Below are positions 1 through 8,245 of a DNA stretch of 35,972 bases, one piece after another (the first letter of the stretch is position 1; the number at the start of each line of letters is the position of its first letter). Location: NCBI GenBank assembly GCA_024236055.1, contig JACKLF010000009.1, positions 1-35,972 of the forward strand. Direction: 5' to 3'. Both the position numbers and the translations under genes were made by a program. This stretch comes from Alphaproteobacteria bacterium (GTDB taxonomy: Bacteria; Pseudomonadota; Alphaproteobacteria; Micropepsales; Micropepsaceae). A model generated the notes under the pieces. The model was not told where the DNA came from. It ran no database searches and saw nothing but the letters and a program-made list of their open reading frames with translations.

Positions 1-44
1 AGCCCCCACACGGACCCGCATTTTCCCCGTGAACACAGGCCCCG

Positions 45-130
45 CTCCCCCTTCGGCGCAAAGCGCCTGGAAGGGGGAGGTGGCGCAAGGAGGTGTTTGC
101 GGTACGCAAACCCGATTTGCGACGGAGGGG
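45..130. repeat. Intergenic palindromic element (REP-like)
   Basis: A 10-bp perfect inverted repeat (CTCCCCCTTC at 45-54, GAAGGGGGAG at 70-79) encloses a second short stem, GGCGC/GCGCC. It is followed by a separate 7-bp hairpin with a 3-base loop (95-101 with 105-111) and a G-rich motif GACGGAGGGGG at 121-131. The G-rich/C-rich layout resembles the short dispersed palindromic elements found between genes in many alphaproteobacteria; this resemblance is from memory. It lies just beyond the 3' end of rodA. It could also act as a transcription terminator, but there is no good T-run. Confidence 0.45.
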
Positions 131-152
131 GTTCAAGGATTCAGAGGGAGCC

Positions 153-1307
153 TCAAATAATCCCCCCGCTATGGCGGGGAATTTCCACCTGGCGGTGGAT
201 ATGCACGCTCATCAGCAGGCCGAAGCCGAACATCACCGTCAGCATGGCGCTGCCGCCATAGGACAGAAGCGGCATGGGAATGCCCACCACCGGGATCAGG
301 CCCATCACCATCGCCCCGTTGATCATGATGTAGAAGAAGAAGTTCAGGATCACGCCCATCGCCAGAAGGCGCCCGAACTGGCTGCGGGCGCTGAGCGCCG
401 TCTGCAGGCCATAGAAAATCACCACCGCGAACAGGATCAGCAGCGCCAGCGCGCCGACAAAGCCGAATTCCTCGCAGAAGCTGGTCCAGATGAAATCGGT
501 CTGCTTTTCGGGCAGGAAGTTCAGCCGGCTCTGGGTGCCCTGCAGGAAGCCCTTGCCCGACACCCCGCCCGAACCGATGGCGATCTTGGCCTGGGTGATG
601 TTCCAGCCCGCGCCCAGCGCATCGGAACTGGGGTCCAGAAAGGTCTCCACCCGCGCCTTCTGATAGTCGTGCAGCACAAAGCGCCAGGCCAGCGGCACCG
701 CGGCGGCCACCGCCGCCAGGGTCGGGGCGATCCACCACCAGCTCAGCCCCGCCAGGAACAGCAGCGAGCAGCCATCGGCCAGGATGATCAGGGTGGTGCC
801 CAGGTTGGGCTGCAGCACGACGAAGACGGCGGGAATGCCGATCATCGCCAGCCCGATGGCCAGCGGCAGGGGCTTGGAGACTTCCTCCACGGATTTGCCG
901 TGCAGATAGCGCGCCAGCGCCAGTACCAGCGAAATCTTCATCAGCTCGGATGGCTGGATGTCGAGCGGACCCAGGCTGATCCAGCGCTGCGCGCCCAGCC
1001 CGACATGGCCCACCACATCCACCGCCACCAGCAGCAGCAGCGCCACCGCATAGGCCGGATAGGCCAGGCTCATCCACATGCGTACGTCGATGGTGGCGGC
1101 GATCAGCATCACCGCCAGCCCCAACAGAAAATGACCGATCTGGCGCAGCGCCCAGGGCTGGAAGTGCCCGCCGGCCACCGAATAAAGCATGGCGATGCCC
1201 GCCACCGCGATCAGCACGATCAGCAGCACCAGGCCCCAGTTGATCTCCATCAGCTTGTCGACGGTGGTCAAGGTGCGCTTGGCGGCGGCATAGGGGCGAA
1301 GCGCCAT
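153..1307 (-). CDS. rodA: RodA, SEDS peptidoglycan glycosyltransferase
   Basis: A 384-residue polytopic inner-membrane protein of the SEDS (FtsW/RodA) family. It polymerises lipid II glycan strands for lateral wall growth together with PBP2. Hydrophobic segments run through the whole length. Family motifs are visible: QPSELMK at about 118-124 and LPEKQTDF at about 265-272, where D271 matches the catalytic aspartate region known for RodA. The ATG overlaps the mrdA stop as ATGA, so the two are probably translationally coupled and belong to one mre-mrd transcript. The last codons contain a CCCCGC/GCGGGG hairpin (164-179) that could help end transcription. Length is normal for the family. Confidence 0.96.
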   Translation of the reverse strand: MALRPYAAAKRTLTTVDKLMEINWGLVLLIVLIAVAGIAMLYSVAGGHFQPWALRQIGHFLLGLAVMLIAATIDVRMWMSLAYPAYAVALLLLVAVDVVGHVGLGAQRWISLGPLDIQPSELMKISLVLALARYLHGKSVEEVSKPLPLAIGLAMIGIPAVFVVLQPNLGTTLIILADGCSLLFLAGLSWWWIAPTLAAVAAAVPLAWRFVLHDYQKARVETFLDPSSDALGAGWNITQAKIAIGSGGVSGKGFLQGTQSRLNFLPEKQTDFIWTSFCEEFGFVGALALLILFAVVIFYGLQTALSARSQFGRLLAMGVILNFFFYIMINGAMVMGLIPVVGIPMPLLSYGGSAMLTVMFGFGLLMSVHIHRQVEIPRHSGGII

Positions 1308-3253
1308 CAGTCGTCCGCCTTGTACGACGCCGGAACGATCGGACCGTTGCGGGCCTGACGGGTGGGCGCGTCGGGCGACGGCCCAAGCGCCGCCGAATTG
1401 ACCGGCCAGGCGGCCGGCAGGCGGGCCGGATCGCGCTGCTGGCAGAACAGCATGATGTCACGGGCGGCCACCACCTGGGGATGGCCGACGGCGCCATGTT
1501 CGACCACGCTGACAATGGCATAACGCGGGGCGGCGACCGGCGCGAAGCCGATGAACAGGCCGTGATCGCGCAGCTTCCAGTCCAGATGCTGGTCCTTGGT
1601 GACGCCGCGGGCATGTTCCTCGCGGCTGTAGACGCGCACCTGGGCGGTCCCGGTCTTGCCGGCCATTTCCATGCCCGGCTCGGCAATGCGCCAGGCATAG
1701 GCGGTGCCGCCGATCTCGTTCATCACCTTGTTCATGCCGCTGCGCACCCGCGCCAGCGCGTCATCGGAGAAGTCCAGCTTTTCGGGCACCGGCCGCTGCA
1801 GGATCTTGCCGCCGACGCTGTGCACCAGCCGGGGCGAGACCGCCCGGCCCGATGCAATGCGCGCCACCTGCTGGCAAAGCTGCAAGGGGGTGGCGGTGAC
1901 ATAGCCCTGGCCGATGCCCACGCTGAGCGTGTCGCCCTGCTGCCAGGCCTGGTGATAGGTCTTCTTCTTCCATTCGCGGCTGGGGATCAGGCCGCCACGC
2001 TCGCCCGGCAGTTCGATACCGGTCGGCGCACCCATGCCCAGCTTGCGCGCGGCCTCCTCGATCCGGTCCACGCCCACCCGGCGCGCCGTCTCGTAGAAGA
2101 AGACGTCGCAGCTGTGCTGAAGACCGCCTTCCACGTCCAGCCAGCCATGGCCGCCCTTCTTCCAGCAATGGAAGGCATGGCCGCCGAAATTGAGCACGCC
2201 GCTGCAATGGACCTTGTAGTCGGGCGTGGCGATGCCCGACTCGATCGCGGCCAGCGCAACCGCCGGCTTGAAGGTGGAGCCCGGCGGATAGGTCCCCCCC
2301 ATCACCTTGTTCAGCAGCGGCTTGTGGTCGTTGGTGGTCAGATCGCGCCACTCGTCGCCCGACAGGCCGACATTGAACAGGTTGGGATCGAAACCCGGCG
2401 TGGAGGCCAGCGCGATCACATCGCCATTGGTGACGTCCATCACCACGCAGGCGGCGCTTTCGCCGGCCAGCTTTTCATAGGCGACCTGCTGGACCTGGCG
2501 GTCGATGGTCAGCCAGACATCCTGGCCCGGCGTGCCCGCATCCTTGCCCAGTTCGCGGATGATGCGGCCATAGGCATTGACCTCGACGCGCGATGCGCCG
2601 GCGGTGCCGCGCACCTGTTCCTCATATTCCTTTTCGATGCCGCGCTTGCCGATGCGGTAGCCCGGCAGGGACATCAGGGGGTCGTCGTCCTTCTTCAACT
2701 CCTCGGGCGAGACGGCGGCGACATAGCCCAGAATGTGCACCGTCTCCGGGCCGAAGGGATAATCGCGCGTCTCGCCGACATCGGGCTGGATGCCCGGCAG
2801 GTAGGGCAGATGCAGGTTGATGCGCGAGAAGTCGTCCCAGCTCAGATTCTCCACCACCGGCACCGGCACGAACTTCTTGTTCATGGCGATGTCGTGCAGG
2901 ACCTTCTTCTTCTGCTGGTCGGTCAGCAGGATGACCTTGCCGATGCTGTCCAGCGCGCTCTTAACACCCTCGGTCGCCTGTTCGGACACCAGCAGCACGC
3001 GATAGTTGCGCCGGTTGTTCGCCAGCTCGGTGCCGAAGCGGTCGATGATGCGCCCGCGCGGCGGCACGATCAGCCGCTCGGAGATGCGGTTGTCCTCGGC
3101 CTCGACCATGTACTGGTCGCCGTCGCGGATCTGGAGCTGGTAAAGACGCCCGGCCAGAATGGCGAAGACGGCCGTCATCCCCCCACCCATGCCGATGGTG
3201 CGGCGGGTGAAGGTCGTGTAACGGCTCTTGTCCTTCTTGTCGAACAGAGGCAT
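1307..3253 (-). CDS. mrdA: Penicillin-binding protein 2 (peptidoglycan D,D-transpeptidase)
   Basis: A 648-residue class B PBP that cross-links peptidoglycan during elongation as the partner of RodA. There is a short cytoplasmic N-terminus, one membrane anchor (about 20-40), a PBP dimerisation/pedestal region (about 60-240) and a C-terminal transpeptidase domain. The three active-site motifs are all present: S326-T-F-K329 (acylated serine), S381-C-D383 and K533-T-G535. The conserved PPRGRIIDR segment lies at about 64-72. It follows mreD by 17 bases and overlaps rodA, which fits the classic mreBCD-mrdA-rodA order. Length and motifs are normal, and the ATG start gives the expected short basic N-terminus. 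Confidence 0.96.
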   Translation of the reverse strand: MPLFDKKDKSRYTTFTRRTIGMGGGMTAVFAILAGRLYQLQIRDGDQYMVEAEDNRISERLIVPPRGRIIDRFGTELANNRRNYRVLLVSEQATEGVKSALDSIGKVILLTDQQKKKVLHDIAMNKKFVPVPVVENLSWDDFSRINLHLPYLPGIQPDVGETRDYPFGPETVHILGYVAAVSPEELKKDDDPLMSLPGYRIGKRGIEKEYEEQVRGTAGASRVEVNAYGRIIRELGKDAGTPGQDVWLTIDRQVQQVAYEKLAGESAACVVMDVTNGDVIALASTPGFDPNLFNVGLSGDEWRDLTTNDHKPLLNKVMGGTYPPGSTFKPAVALAAIESGIATPDYKVHCSGVLNFGGHAFHCWKKGGHGWLDVEGGLQHSCDVFFYETARRVGVDRIEEAARKLGMGAPTGIELPGERGGLIPSREWKKKTYHQAWQQGDTLSVGIGQGYVTATPLQLCQQVARIASGRAVSPRLVHSVGGKILQRPVPEKLDFSDDALARVRSGMNKVMNEIGGTAYAWRIAEPGMEMAGKTGTAQVRVYSREEHARGVTKDQHLDWKLRDHGLFIGFAPVAAPRYAIVSVVEHGAVGHPQVVAARDIMLFCQQRDPARLPAAWPVNSAALGPSPDAPTRQARNGPIVPASYKADD

Positions 3254-3270
3254 CGGACGCCCTGCCCCCC

Positions 3271-3816
3271 CTATATTTCGCTACGCAGCGGGCCCACCAG
3301 GCGGTGGTGCAGCCAGCCGACCAGCATTGCCGTAGGCGCGTAAAACAGCACGGTCATAACCAGTTCGCCCACGATAGGCGACAGGGGCGGCAGATGCCAG
3401 TTCAGCACCCCCACCGTGAGCCATGCGATGAAGCAGCAGAAGGCGGCGGCGCTGGTGAAGCCCACCACCGCGGCCAGGCCCGAAAGACTCGCAAAACTGT
3501 CACGCTGGCGCGCCACCAGCACATAGGTCAGCACGAAGGACAGGGTCCAGATGCCCGGCGGGCCGCCCGACAGCACGTCCTCCATCAGCCCAATGGCGAA
3601 GGCCGCCGCCGGCGACATCAGGTCGGGGCGCACCAGACACCAGAAATAGACCGGCACCAGCGCCAGAAGCGGCGGGGGAACCTGGCCGCTGGCCAGCGAA
3701 ACCGGGATATTGGCGACAAAGGCAAAGACAAGGCCGCAAAACAGCGGCACCAGCGCGGCGACGATCCGCAGTGCCGTTCCCTGGCTGGCGCCCCGTTCCA
3801 GTGCCATCGCGCTCAC
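3271..3816 (-). CDS. mreD: Rod shape-determining protein MreD
   Basis: A 181-residue hydrophobic protein with about five to six membrane segments, the expected form of MreD, an inner-membrane member of the elongasome that works with MreC and MreB. MreD sequences diverge widely, so the call rests on size, hydrophobicity and position between mreC and mrdA. The chosen start is GTG at 3816, which overlaps the mreC stop as GTGA and has a GGAACGGA purine stretch just upstream. An ATG nine bases further in (3807) is the alternative. The gene lies in a tightly packed operon. Confidence 0.88.
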   Translation of the reverse strand: MSAMALERGASQGTALRIVAALVPLFCGLVFAFVANIPVSLASGQVPPPLLALVPVYFWCLVRPDLMSPAAAFAIGLMEDVLSGGPPGIWTLSFVLTYVLVARQRDSFASLSGLAAVVGFTSAAAFCCFIAWLTVGVLNWHLPPLSPIVGELVMTVLFYAPTAMLVGWLHHRLVGPLRSEI

Positions 3817-4853
3817 TCCGTTCCGTCCGCGCGCGCGGCCGAAGCCATGGCGCGCTGGGCGGCGCTGGCGGGCGGCGACGCCTCGGCATGGGGAGGCGCC
3901 GGCGCGGCGGCAGCCGGCTTGCCTGCGGCGGGCACCTTCTTCTGCGCGGAAGGCGGCGGCGGGACTGTGCCGGGGTGAATGCCCGCAGCCTCGGCGGGAA
4001 GTTCCGCCTCGGCCGGCAGCGGCTCGGGCGGCTCGGAATAGTTCAGGATCTCCACATCCTGGGTGGAGGCGGCATCGGCCAGCAGCGATACGCGCCAGCC
4101 CCCGTCATTGCCGGGCACCACCGTGCCGATCGGCAGGCCATAGGGCAGAAGGCCGCCATCGCCGGAACTGACCACCTGGTCGCCGGCATGCAGCGTGGCG
4201 GTATGCGAGACCAGGTCCAGCATGGGCAGGGGCGAGTTGTCGCCGCTCATGATCGCCTGCACCGCCCCGCCATCGCCCACCGAGGCGGCCACCGTGACCG
4301 GGATGCGGCTGTTGGGATCGGTCAGCAGGATGACCCAGCTTGTGCGCTTGCCCGCCAGATAGACGCGCCCGATCATGCCGCGTGCATCGACCACCGCCTC
4401 GCCCGGATTGGCGTTGTGGGCGGTGCCCGCATCCAGGATCAGGGTCTGCAGGAAGGGGCGGCTGGCGCGGCCGATCACGCGGGCCAGGACCGCGTTCAGC
4501 TTGGGATCGGGCACCGCGTGCAGCAGGTTCTGGTAACGGCCCACGCGGTTCTGCATCACGATGGCGACATTGCGCCATTGGCGCAGGCGCGCATTTTCTT
4601 CCTTGAGGCGCAGATTTTCCTCATAGACCGTGAAGATCTCGCCGATGGAGCCCATCCAGCGATCGAAGCCCTGAACCGGCGCACGCACCAGTTCCAGCCC
4701 CGGGGCCAGCCAGTCGGTGACCTTCACCCGCGCCTGGTCGAACAGGCCCGACTGCGCCTTGCCCAGCAGCACCAGAACGACCGCGAGCGCAATGACGATC
4801 ACCAGCGGAAGCTGGGCATTGCTCTTGCGGGCGATCTTCCAGGCATTGGGCAT
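3813..4853 (-). CDS. mreC: Rod shape-determining protein MreC
   Basis: A 346-residue periplasmic scaffold protein. A single N-terminal membrane anchor (about 15-33) is followed by a charged helical/coiled-coil stretch (about 72-100, EENLRLKEENARLRQW) and the two-lobed beta domain typical of MreC (about 110-275, including GMIGRV and VVSSGDGGLLPYG). The C-terminal 70 or so residues are a low-complexity Pro/Ala-rich tail, an addition seen variably in alphaproteobacterial MreC. The ATG overlaps the inferred mreB stop as TGATG, which supports coupling. It is thought to activate PBP2/RodA and to link MreB to the wall enzymes. Confidence 0.95.
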   Translation of the reverse strand: MPNAWKIARKSNAQLPLVIVIALAVVLVLLGKAQSGLFDQARVKVTDWLAPGLELVRAPVQGFDRWMGSIGEIFTVYEENLRLKEENARLRQWRNVAIVMQNRVGRYQNLLHAVPDPKLNAVLARVIGRASRPFLQTLILDAGTAHNANPGEAVVDARGMIGRVYLAGKRTSWVILLTDPNSRIPVTVAASVGDGGAVQAIMSGDNSPLPMLDLVSHTATLHAGDQVVSSGDGGLLPYGLPIGTVVPGNDGGWRVSLLADAASTQDVEILNYSEPPEPLPAEAELPAEAAGIHPGTVPPPPSAQKKVPAAGKPAAAAPAPPHAEASPPASAAQRAMASAARADGTE

Positions 4854-5927
4854 CAGCGGCGGGCCCCTCCCCCGCTTTTAGAAGGCTGTGGAAAGGACGT
4901 GGCGCATGCCTTTGTGTTCTCAGAACCCGGCCCGTGCCAAGCTCGACGCACGACAGCGGATCGTCGGCGATGGACACCAACGGTAAAGTTTCATCGCACC
5001 AGCGCCTGATCCCAGGTTGACCCGGCAACGAGCCGCCGCCAGTCAGCACGATGCCCTTGTCGACGATGTCGGCCGCCAGTTCGGGCGGGGTGGCTTCCGG
5101 CACCACCTTGACGCGCCTCGACGATGCAAGCGCCGACGGGTTCGGCAAGCGCCTCGGCGGCAATATGGCGCTGGGTGATGGTGATTTCCTTCGGCACGCC
5201 GTTCAGGTCGCAAGCGCCAGTGTCATGGTCACGCCATTTCCGTCGGCGGGAAGGGCGGCCGAGCCAAATCTCCTTCTTGATGCCGCGTTCGGAGCTGGCT
5301 TCGCCGATCGGCGGATGGTGGCGGCGGATACCAAACGATGATCGCCTCATCCATCTTGTCGCCGCCCACGCGCACGCTGCGCGGAGAATAGGCAATACCG
5401 CCCAGCGACAGCACGGCGACCTCGGTAGTGCCACCGCCGATGTCGACCACCATCGAGCCAGTGGGCTCGGACGCCGCTTGAGCCCGCGCCGATGGCCGCC
5501 GCCATGGGCTCCTCGATCAGGAAGACGCAGCGCGCGCCAGCCGGCAGAACCGGAATTCCTGAATCGCGCGGCGCTCGACGGCAGTGGGCCAGAGCACGCA
5601 GACGATGATCATCGGATTGGCGAAGGCGGCGATTGTACCTTGCGGATGAAGTGCTTGATCATTTCTTCCGCCACTTCGAAATCGGCGATCACGCCGTCGC
5701 GCATCAGGCGGACTGGCCTCGATGTTGCCAGGCGTGCAGCCCAGCATCATCTTGGCGTCGTTGCCGACAGCGCGGACCGACTTCTTGCCGCCGCGGAAGG
5801 TGGTGATGGTAGCGACCGAAGGCTCGTTTCAGCACGATGCCGCGCCCCTTCACGCGAACCAGCGTGTTCGCCGTCCAAGATCGATGGCCATGTCGCTGGA
5901 AAAGGCGCCAAGAAGACTGCCGAACAT
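4853..5927 (-). pseudogene. mreB: MreB, actin-like rod-shape protein; frame broken by many indels (probable sequence error)
   Basis: Pieces of MreB appear in order but in changing frames: MFGSLLGAFSSDMAIDLG at the start (ATG 5927), then LGCTPGNIEA, TAVERRAIQE, MVVDIGGGTTEVAVLSLGGI (phosphate-binding region), VRVGGDKMDEAI, NGVPKEITITQRHIA, TPPELAADIVDKGIVLTGGG and SIADDPLSCVELGTGR. Reading the sequence by eye needs roughly a dozen or more small indels, both insertions and deletions. Examples are a base missing near 5870 and an extra A shortly after it. The inferred stop at 4853-4855 overlaps the mreC ATG (TGATG). MreB is normally needed for rod shape and the mreC/mreD/mrdA/rodA genes next to it are intact. 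I therefore infer a poor-quality sequence block, not a real pseudogene. Confidence 0.85.
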
Positions 5928-6000
5928 GCTCAGTTGCCTACCTTCGTGCGGGGCTGTCCCAGAACTGGGATCACCATTAACCTGCAAGCGCCGTTCCGGT

Positions 6001-6030
6001 AAAGAGGCCCCGGGGCGCTCATCCGGGGCC
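6001..6030 (-). terminator. Intrinsic terminator after leuA
   Basis: A perfect 8-bp G+C stem (6006-6013 with 6023-6030) is followed on the minus strand by TCTTT. It lies just past the inferred leuA stop (6039-6041) and before the mreB start (5927), so it would separate leuA from the mre operon. Confidence 0.65.
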
Positions 6031-6038
6031 CTCCGCAC

Positions 6039-7619
6039 TCAGTTCTGTGTCCAGCTTGCGACAGTCAGGGCTTCAGGCGCCTGCTTCTCGCGCTGACCAG
6101 CAGCTTGTTCAGCATTGACATGGGCCGCCGCCGCCATCGTGTCATCGGTGTCGGAAGCCTTGCCGGTGACGGTGCGCCCATTTTCAGCCGCACATTCACC
6201 GTGGCCTGGGCGTCAGTGCCTCGGTCACCGGCGTTGATGATCTGGAACAGCTGCAGGTTGGCGTCGTGGGGCTAGATCTCGCGGATTGCCGGAGAAGTGG
6301 CGTCGACCGGACCGTCGCTGACACCGTCACGCTCTGGCCTGGCCTCGACCTGCAGCGTCAGCGAGGCGGTGGGGGTTACGCCGGTGCCCGCCTCGACGCG
6401 CAGCGCCTTGATGGTGATGGTGTCATGGCCGCGCATGATCTCGTCGTCCGCAGGGGCGGCGATATCGTCGTCGAAGACATGCTTCGCTTCTTATCCGGCG
6501 GGTCATGAAGCGCTTGAAGGCGTCCTGGAAGGCCGCGTCGTCAGCACATAGCCCAGAGCTTTCCAGCTTGTCGCCCAGGGCATGGCGGCCCAGCCCAGGC
6601 GGCACCGCCCAGCATCAGCGAAAGGGGTCGACTGCGCCTTATACATCCTCGGGCCACCTTGATCTCCGTAGGTCTCGTTTCAGCAGCGCATCCTGGTGGA
6701 TGCCGCTTTCATGGCTGAGGCGTTCTTGCCGACATTGGCCTTGTTGTACACTGCACCGGCAGGCCGGTATGGTTGGACGCACCATCTTGGAGCGCGGTTC
6801 AGCGTGGTGTTGATGTTGGGTGGTGAAGGGCACGATATCGCGCACCTTCAGCGCCATCCAGCCTCTTCCAGCGCGGCATTGCCGGCGCGCTCGCCGATAC
6901 CGTTGATGGCGCATTCCACCTGGCGCGCACCCGCCAGAACACCGGCAACCAGCAGAGTTGGCGGCCGCCAGACCCAGTCGTTGTGACAATGGGCAGAAAG
7001 ATCACCTTGTCGGCGACAGGCACGCGGTTCCCTCAGCATCGGCGGTAAGTGTCGAAGAATTCCTGCGGCGTGGAATAGCCCACCGTGTCGGGCACGTTGA
7101 TCCACCGTAGCGCCGGACTGGATGGCGACATCCACGCAGCGGCACAGGAGATCGGGCACCGTGCGGGTGGCGTCTCAACCGACCATTCCACTTCGCTGGT
7201 ATAGTTGCGCGCGCCCGCGTGACCGGGGCGCCAACCGCCTCCAGCACCGCGTTTTCGCCCATGTTCAGCTTGTGCTTCATGTGCACGGGGCTGGTGGAGA
7301 TGAAGGTGTGGATGCGCGGACGGTGCGCACCCTTCAGCGCCTCGCCGGCACGGTCGATATCCTTGAAGCCGGCGCGCGACAGGCCGCAGACGGAAGCGCG
7401 CTTGACGATCTTGGAAATCTCCTGCACCGCCTTGAAATCGCCGGGCGAGGAAATGGGAAAGCCGGCCTCGATCACATCCACGCCCATTTCGTCGAGCAGG
7501 GCTGCGATCTCCAGCTTTTCCTCATGCGTCATCGCCGCGCCGGGCGACTGTTCGCCGTCGCGCAGGGTGGTGTCGAAAATCTGAATCGGGGTGGTGTCGA
7601 TATCGGTACTGGTGGTCAT
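6039..7619 (-). CDS. leuA: 2-isopropylmalate synthase; 5' third intact, rest frameshifted
   Basis: LeuA condenses acetyl-CoA with 2-oxoisovalerate, the first committed step of leucine synthesis. From the ATG at 7619 about 135 residues read cleanly, including the family signature FDTTLRDGEQSPGAAM and the VIEAGFP segment. Further on the matches continue in shifting frames: LSAHCHND (metal-binding HxH), GVLAGARQVECAINGIGERA, SHESGIHQD and DAFQDAFKRF, and an inferred C-terminal regulatory domain ending at the TGA at 6039-6041. The total span (about 525 codons) fits alphaproteobacterial LeuA. The ribosome site AAGGA lies 9 bases before the ATG. The indels lie in the same damaged block as mreB, so I infer sequence error. 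The gene is preceded by a candidate leucine leader peptide. Confidence 0.88.
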
Positions 7620-7689
7620 GACCAAACGTCCTTCTGTTCGCCGCAAGCTTCGCGACTTTTGTTTCTCCTTTGCATCGATCCCCTAAACA

Positions 7690-7715
7690 CCCGCGCGCGA
7701 ACCATTCGCGCGCCA
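7690..7715 (-). promoter_or_regulatory. leuA leader hairpin (attenuator candidate)
   Basis: A perfect 9-bp stem (7693-7701 with 7705-7713) with a 3-base loop lies about 75 bases upstream of the leuA ATG. Its promoter-proximal arm (7705-7713 region) can instead pair with the alternating G/C stretch at 7747-7754 just before the leader Leu codons, so two mutually exclusive folds are possible. On the minus strand the stem is followed only by GGGTGTTTAG, a weak T-tail. Confidence 0.5.
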
Positions 7716-7724
7716 AGAAGGCGC

Positions 7725-7850
7725 CTAGGGGCGGCTAAGAAGAAGCGCGCGCGACGAGCTTCGGGAAGGACGGGGCTCACCAAATGCGCGCACGGACGCA
7801 AAGACGGCGAAGCCGTCCTTCATCCCCTGCATGTGCGCGCCGTTCGTCAT
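7725..7850 (-). CDS. Candidate leu leader peptide
   Basis: A 41-codon reading frame upstream of leuA begins ATGACGAAC at 7850 (other in-frame ATGs at 7832 and 7823) and ends in TAG at 7725-7727. Near its end it has three consecutive leucine codons (CTT CTT CTT, 7737-7745), giving the C-terminus ALLLSRP. The position, the short length, the Leu run right before the stop and the strong hairpin that follows all match a ribosome-mediated attenuation leader. Stalling at the Leu codons under leucine shortage would free leuA transcription. This is my inference from layout; the peptide itself has no recognised family. Confidence 0.55.
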   Translation of the reverse strand: MTNGAHMQGMKDGFAVFASVRAFGEPRPSRSSSRALLLSRP

Positions 7851-7897
7851 TGACCTGTCGCCGTTCCGTCCGCCGATTTGCCGGTCGAATCACCGGT

Positions 7898-7903
7898 ATC
7901 ATA
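7898..7903 (-). promoter_or_regulatory. Possible -10 box for the leu leader transcript
   Basis: TATGAT on the minus strand lies about 50 bases upstream of the leader ATG. I find no convincing -35 at 16-18 bases, so this is tentative. Confidence 0.3.
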
Positions 7904-7929
7904 TCTTCAGCCAGCATCCACGAAGAGGT

Positions 7930-7945
7930 TTAACGGTCTGTTAAC
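7930..7945. promoter_or_regulatory. CtrA-type binding site
   Basis: The sequence TTAA-CGGTCTG-TTAAC matches the full CtrA consensus TTAA-N7-TTAAC of alphaproteobacterial cell-cycle regulators. It lies in the divergent gap between leuA and the ABC transporter. It is close to the possible leu promoter, so either unit could be the target. This rests on the motif match alone. Confidence 0.5.
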
Positions 7946-8245
7946 CAGCGGACAAACCAACCGTTTTCCCTTTCGTTTGGGCGTTTTACGCCGGATGAAG
8001 CCGCGCGCGCAAGCAATGAAATGGGGCGTTTTGGAGCCAGCCGCGCACCGCCGCGGTAACCTTTTGATTACAATATAAACATCGGCCTTCCGGCGCGACA
8101 TCGCTGCCCGGCCGAAGGGGAATTCTGGGCTTCCCCCGCATCCGGCAAAGTGCTTGTCTCCGCTCGCGGATCACCCCTTGCGGTGCCGTTCCAGACCTGC
8201 ACGCCAACCGCCTTTTTCGGCCCTTTCGCCCGAGGCCCGCCGGAC

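Larger units (their letters stand above)
7851..8245. other. Intergenic region between the leu leader and the ABC permease
   Basis: About 395 bases without a supported gene. It should hold the divergent promoters of the leuA leader (minus) and the ABC transporter (plus). Visible elements are a TATGAT box on the minus strand (7898-7903), a CtrA-like TTAA-N7-TTAA site (7930-7944) and an A+T-rich patch (8063-8080, containing ATATAAAC) that could contribute a plus-strand -10. The remaining short open frames have no recognisable coding features. Confidence 0.5.

Noticed and set aside
1481..3343. Long plus-strand frame opposite mrdA (620 codons)
   Set aside because: Composition artefact of G+C-rich DNA. 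It is rich in His/Arg/Gln/Gly with no family resemblance, and mrdA on the other strand has all PBP motifs.
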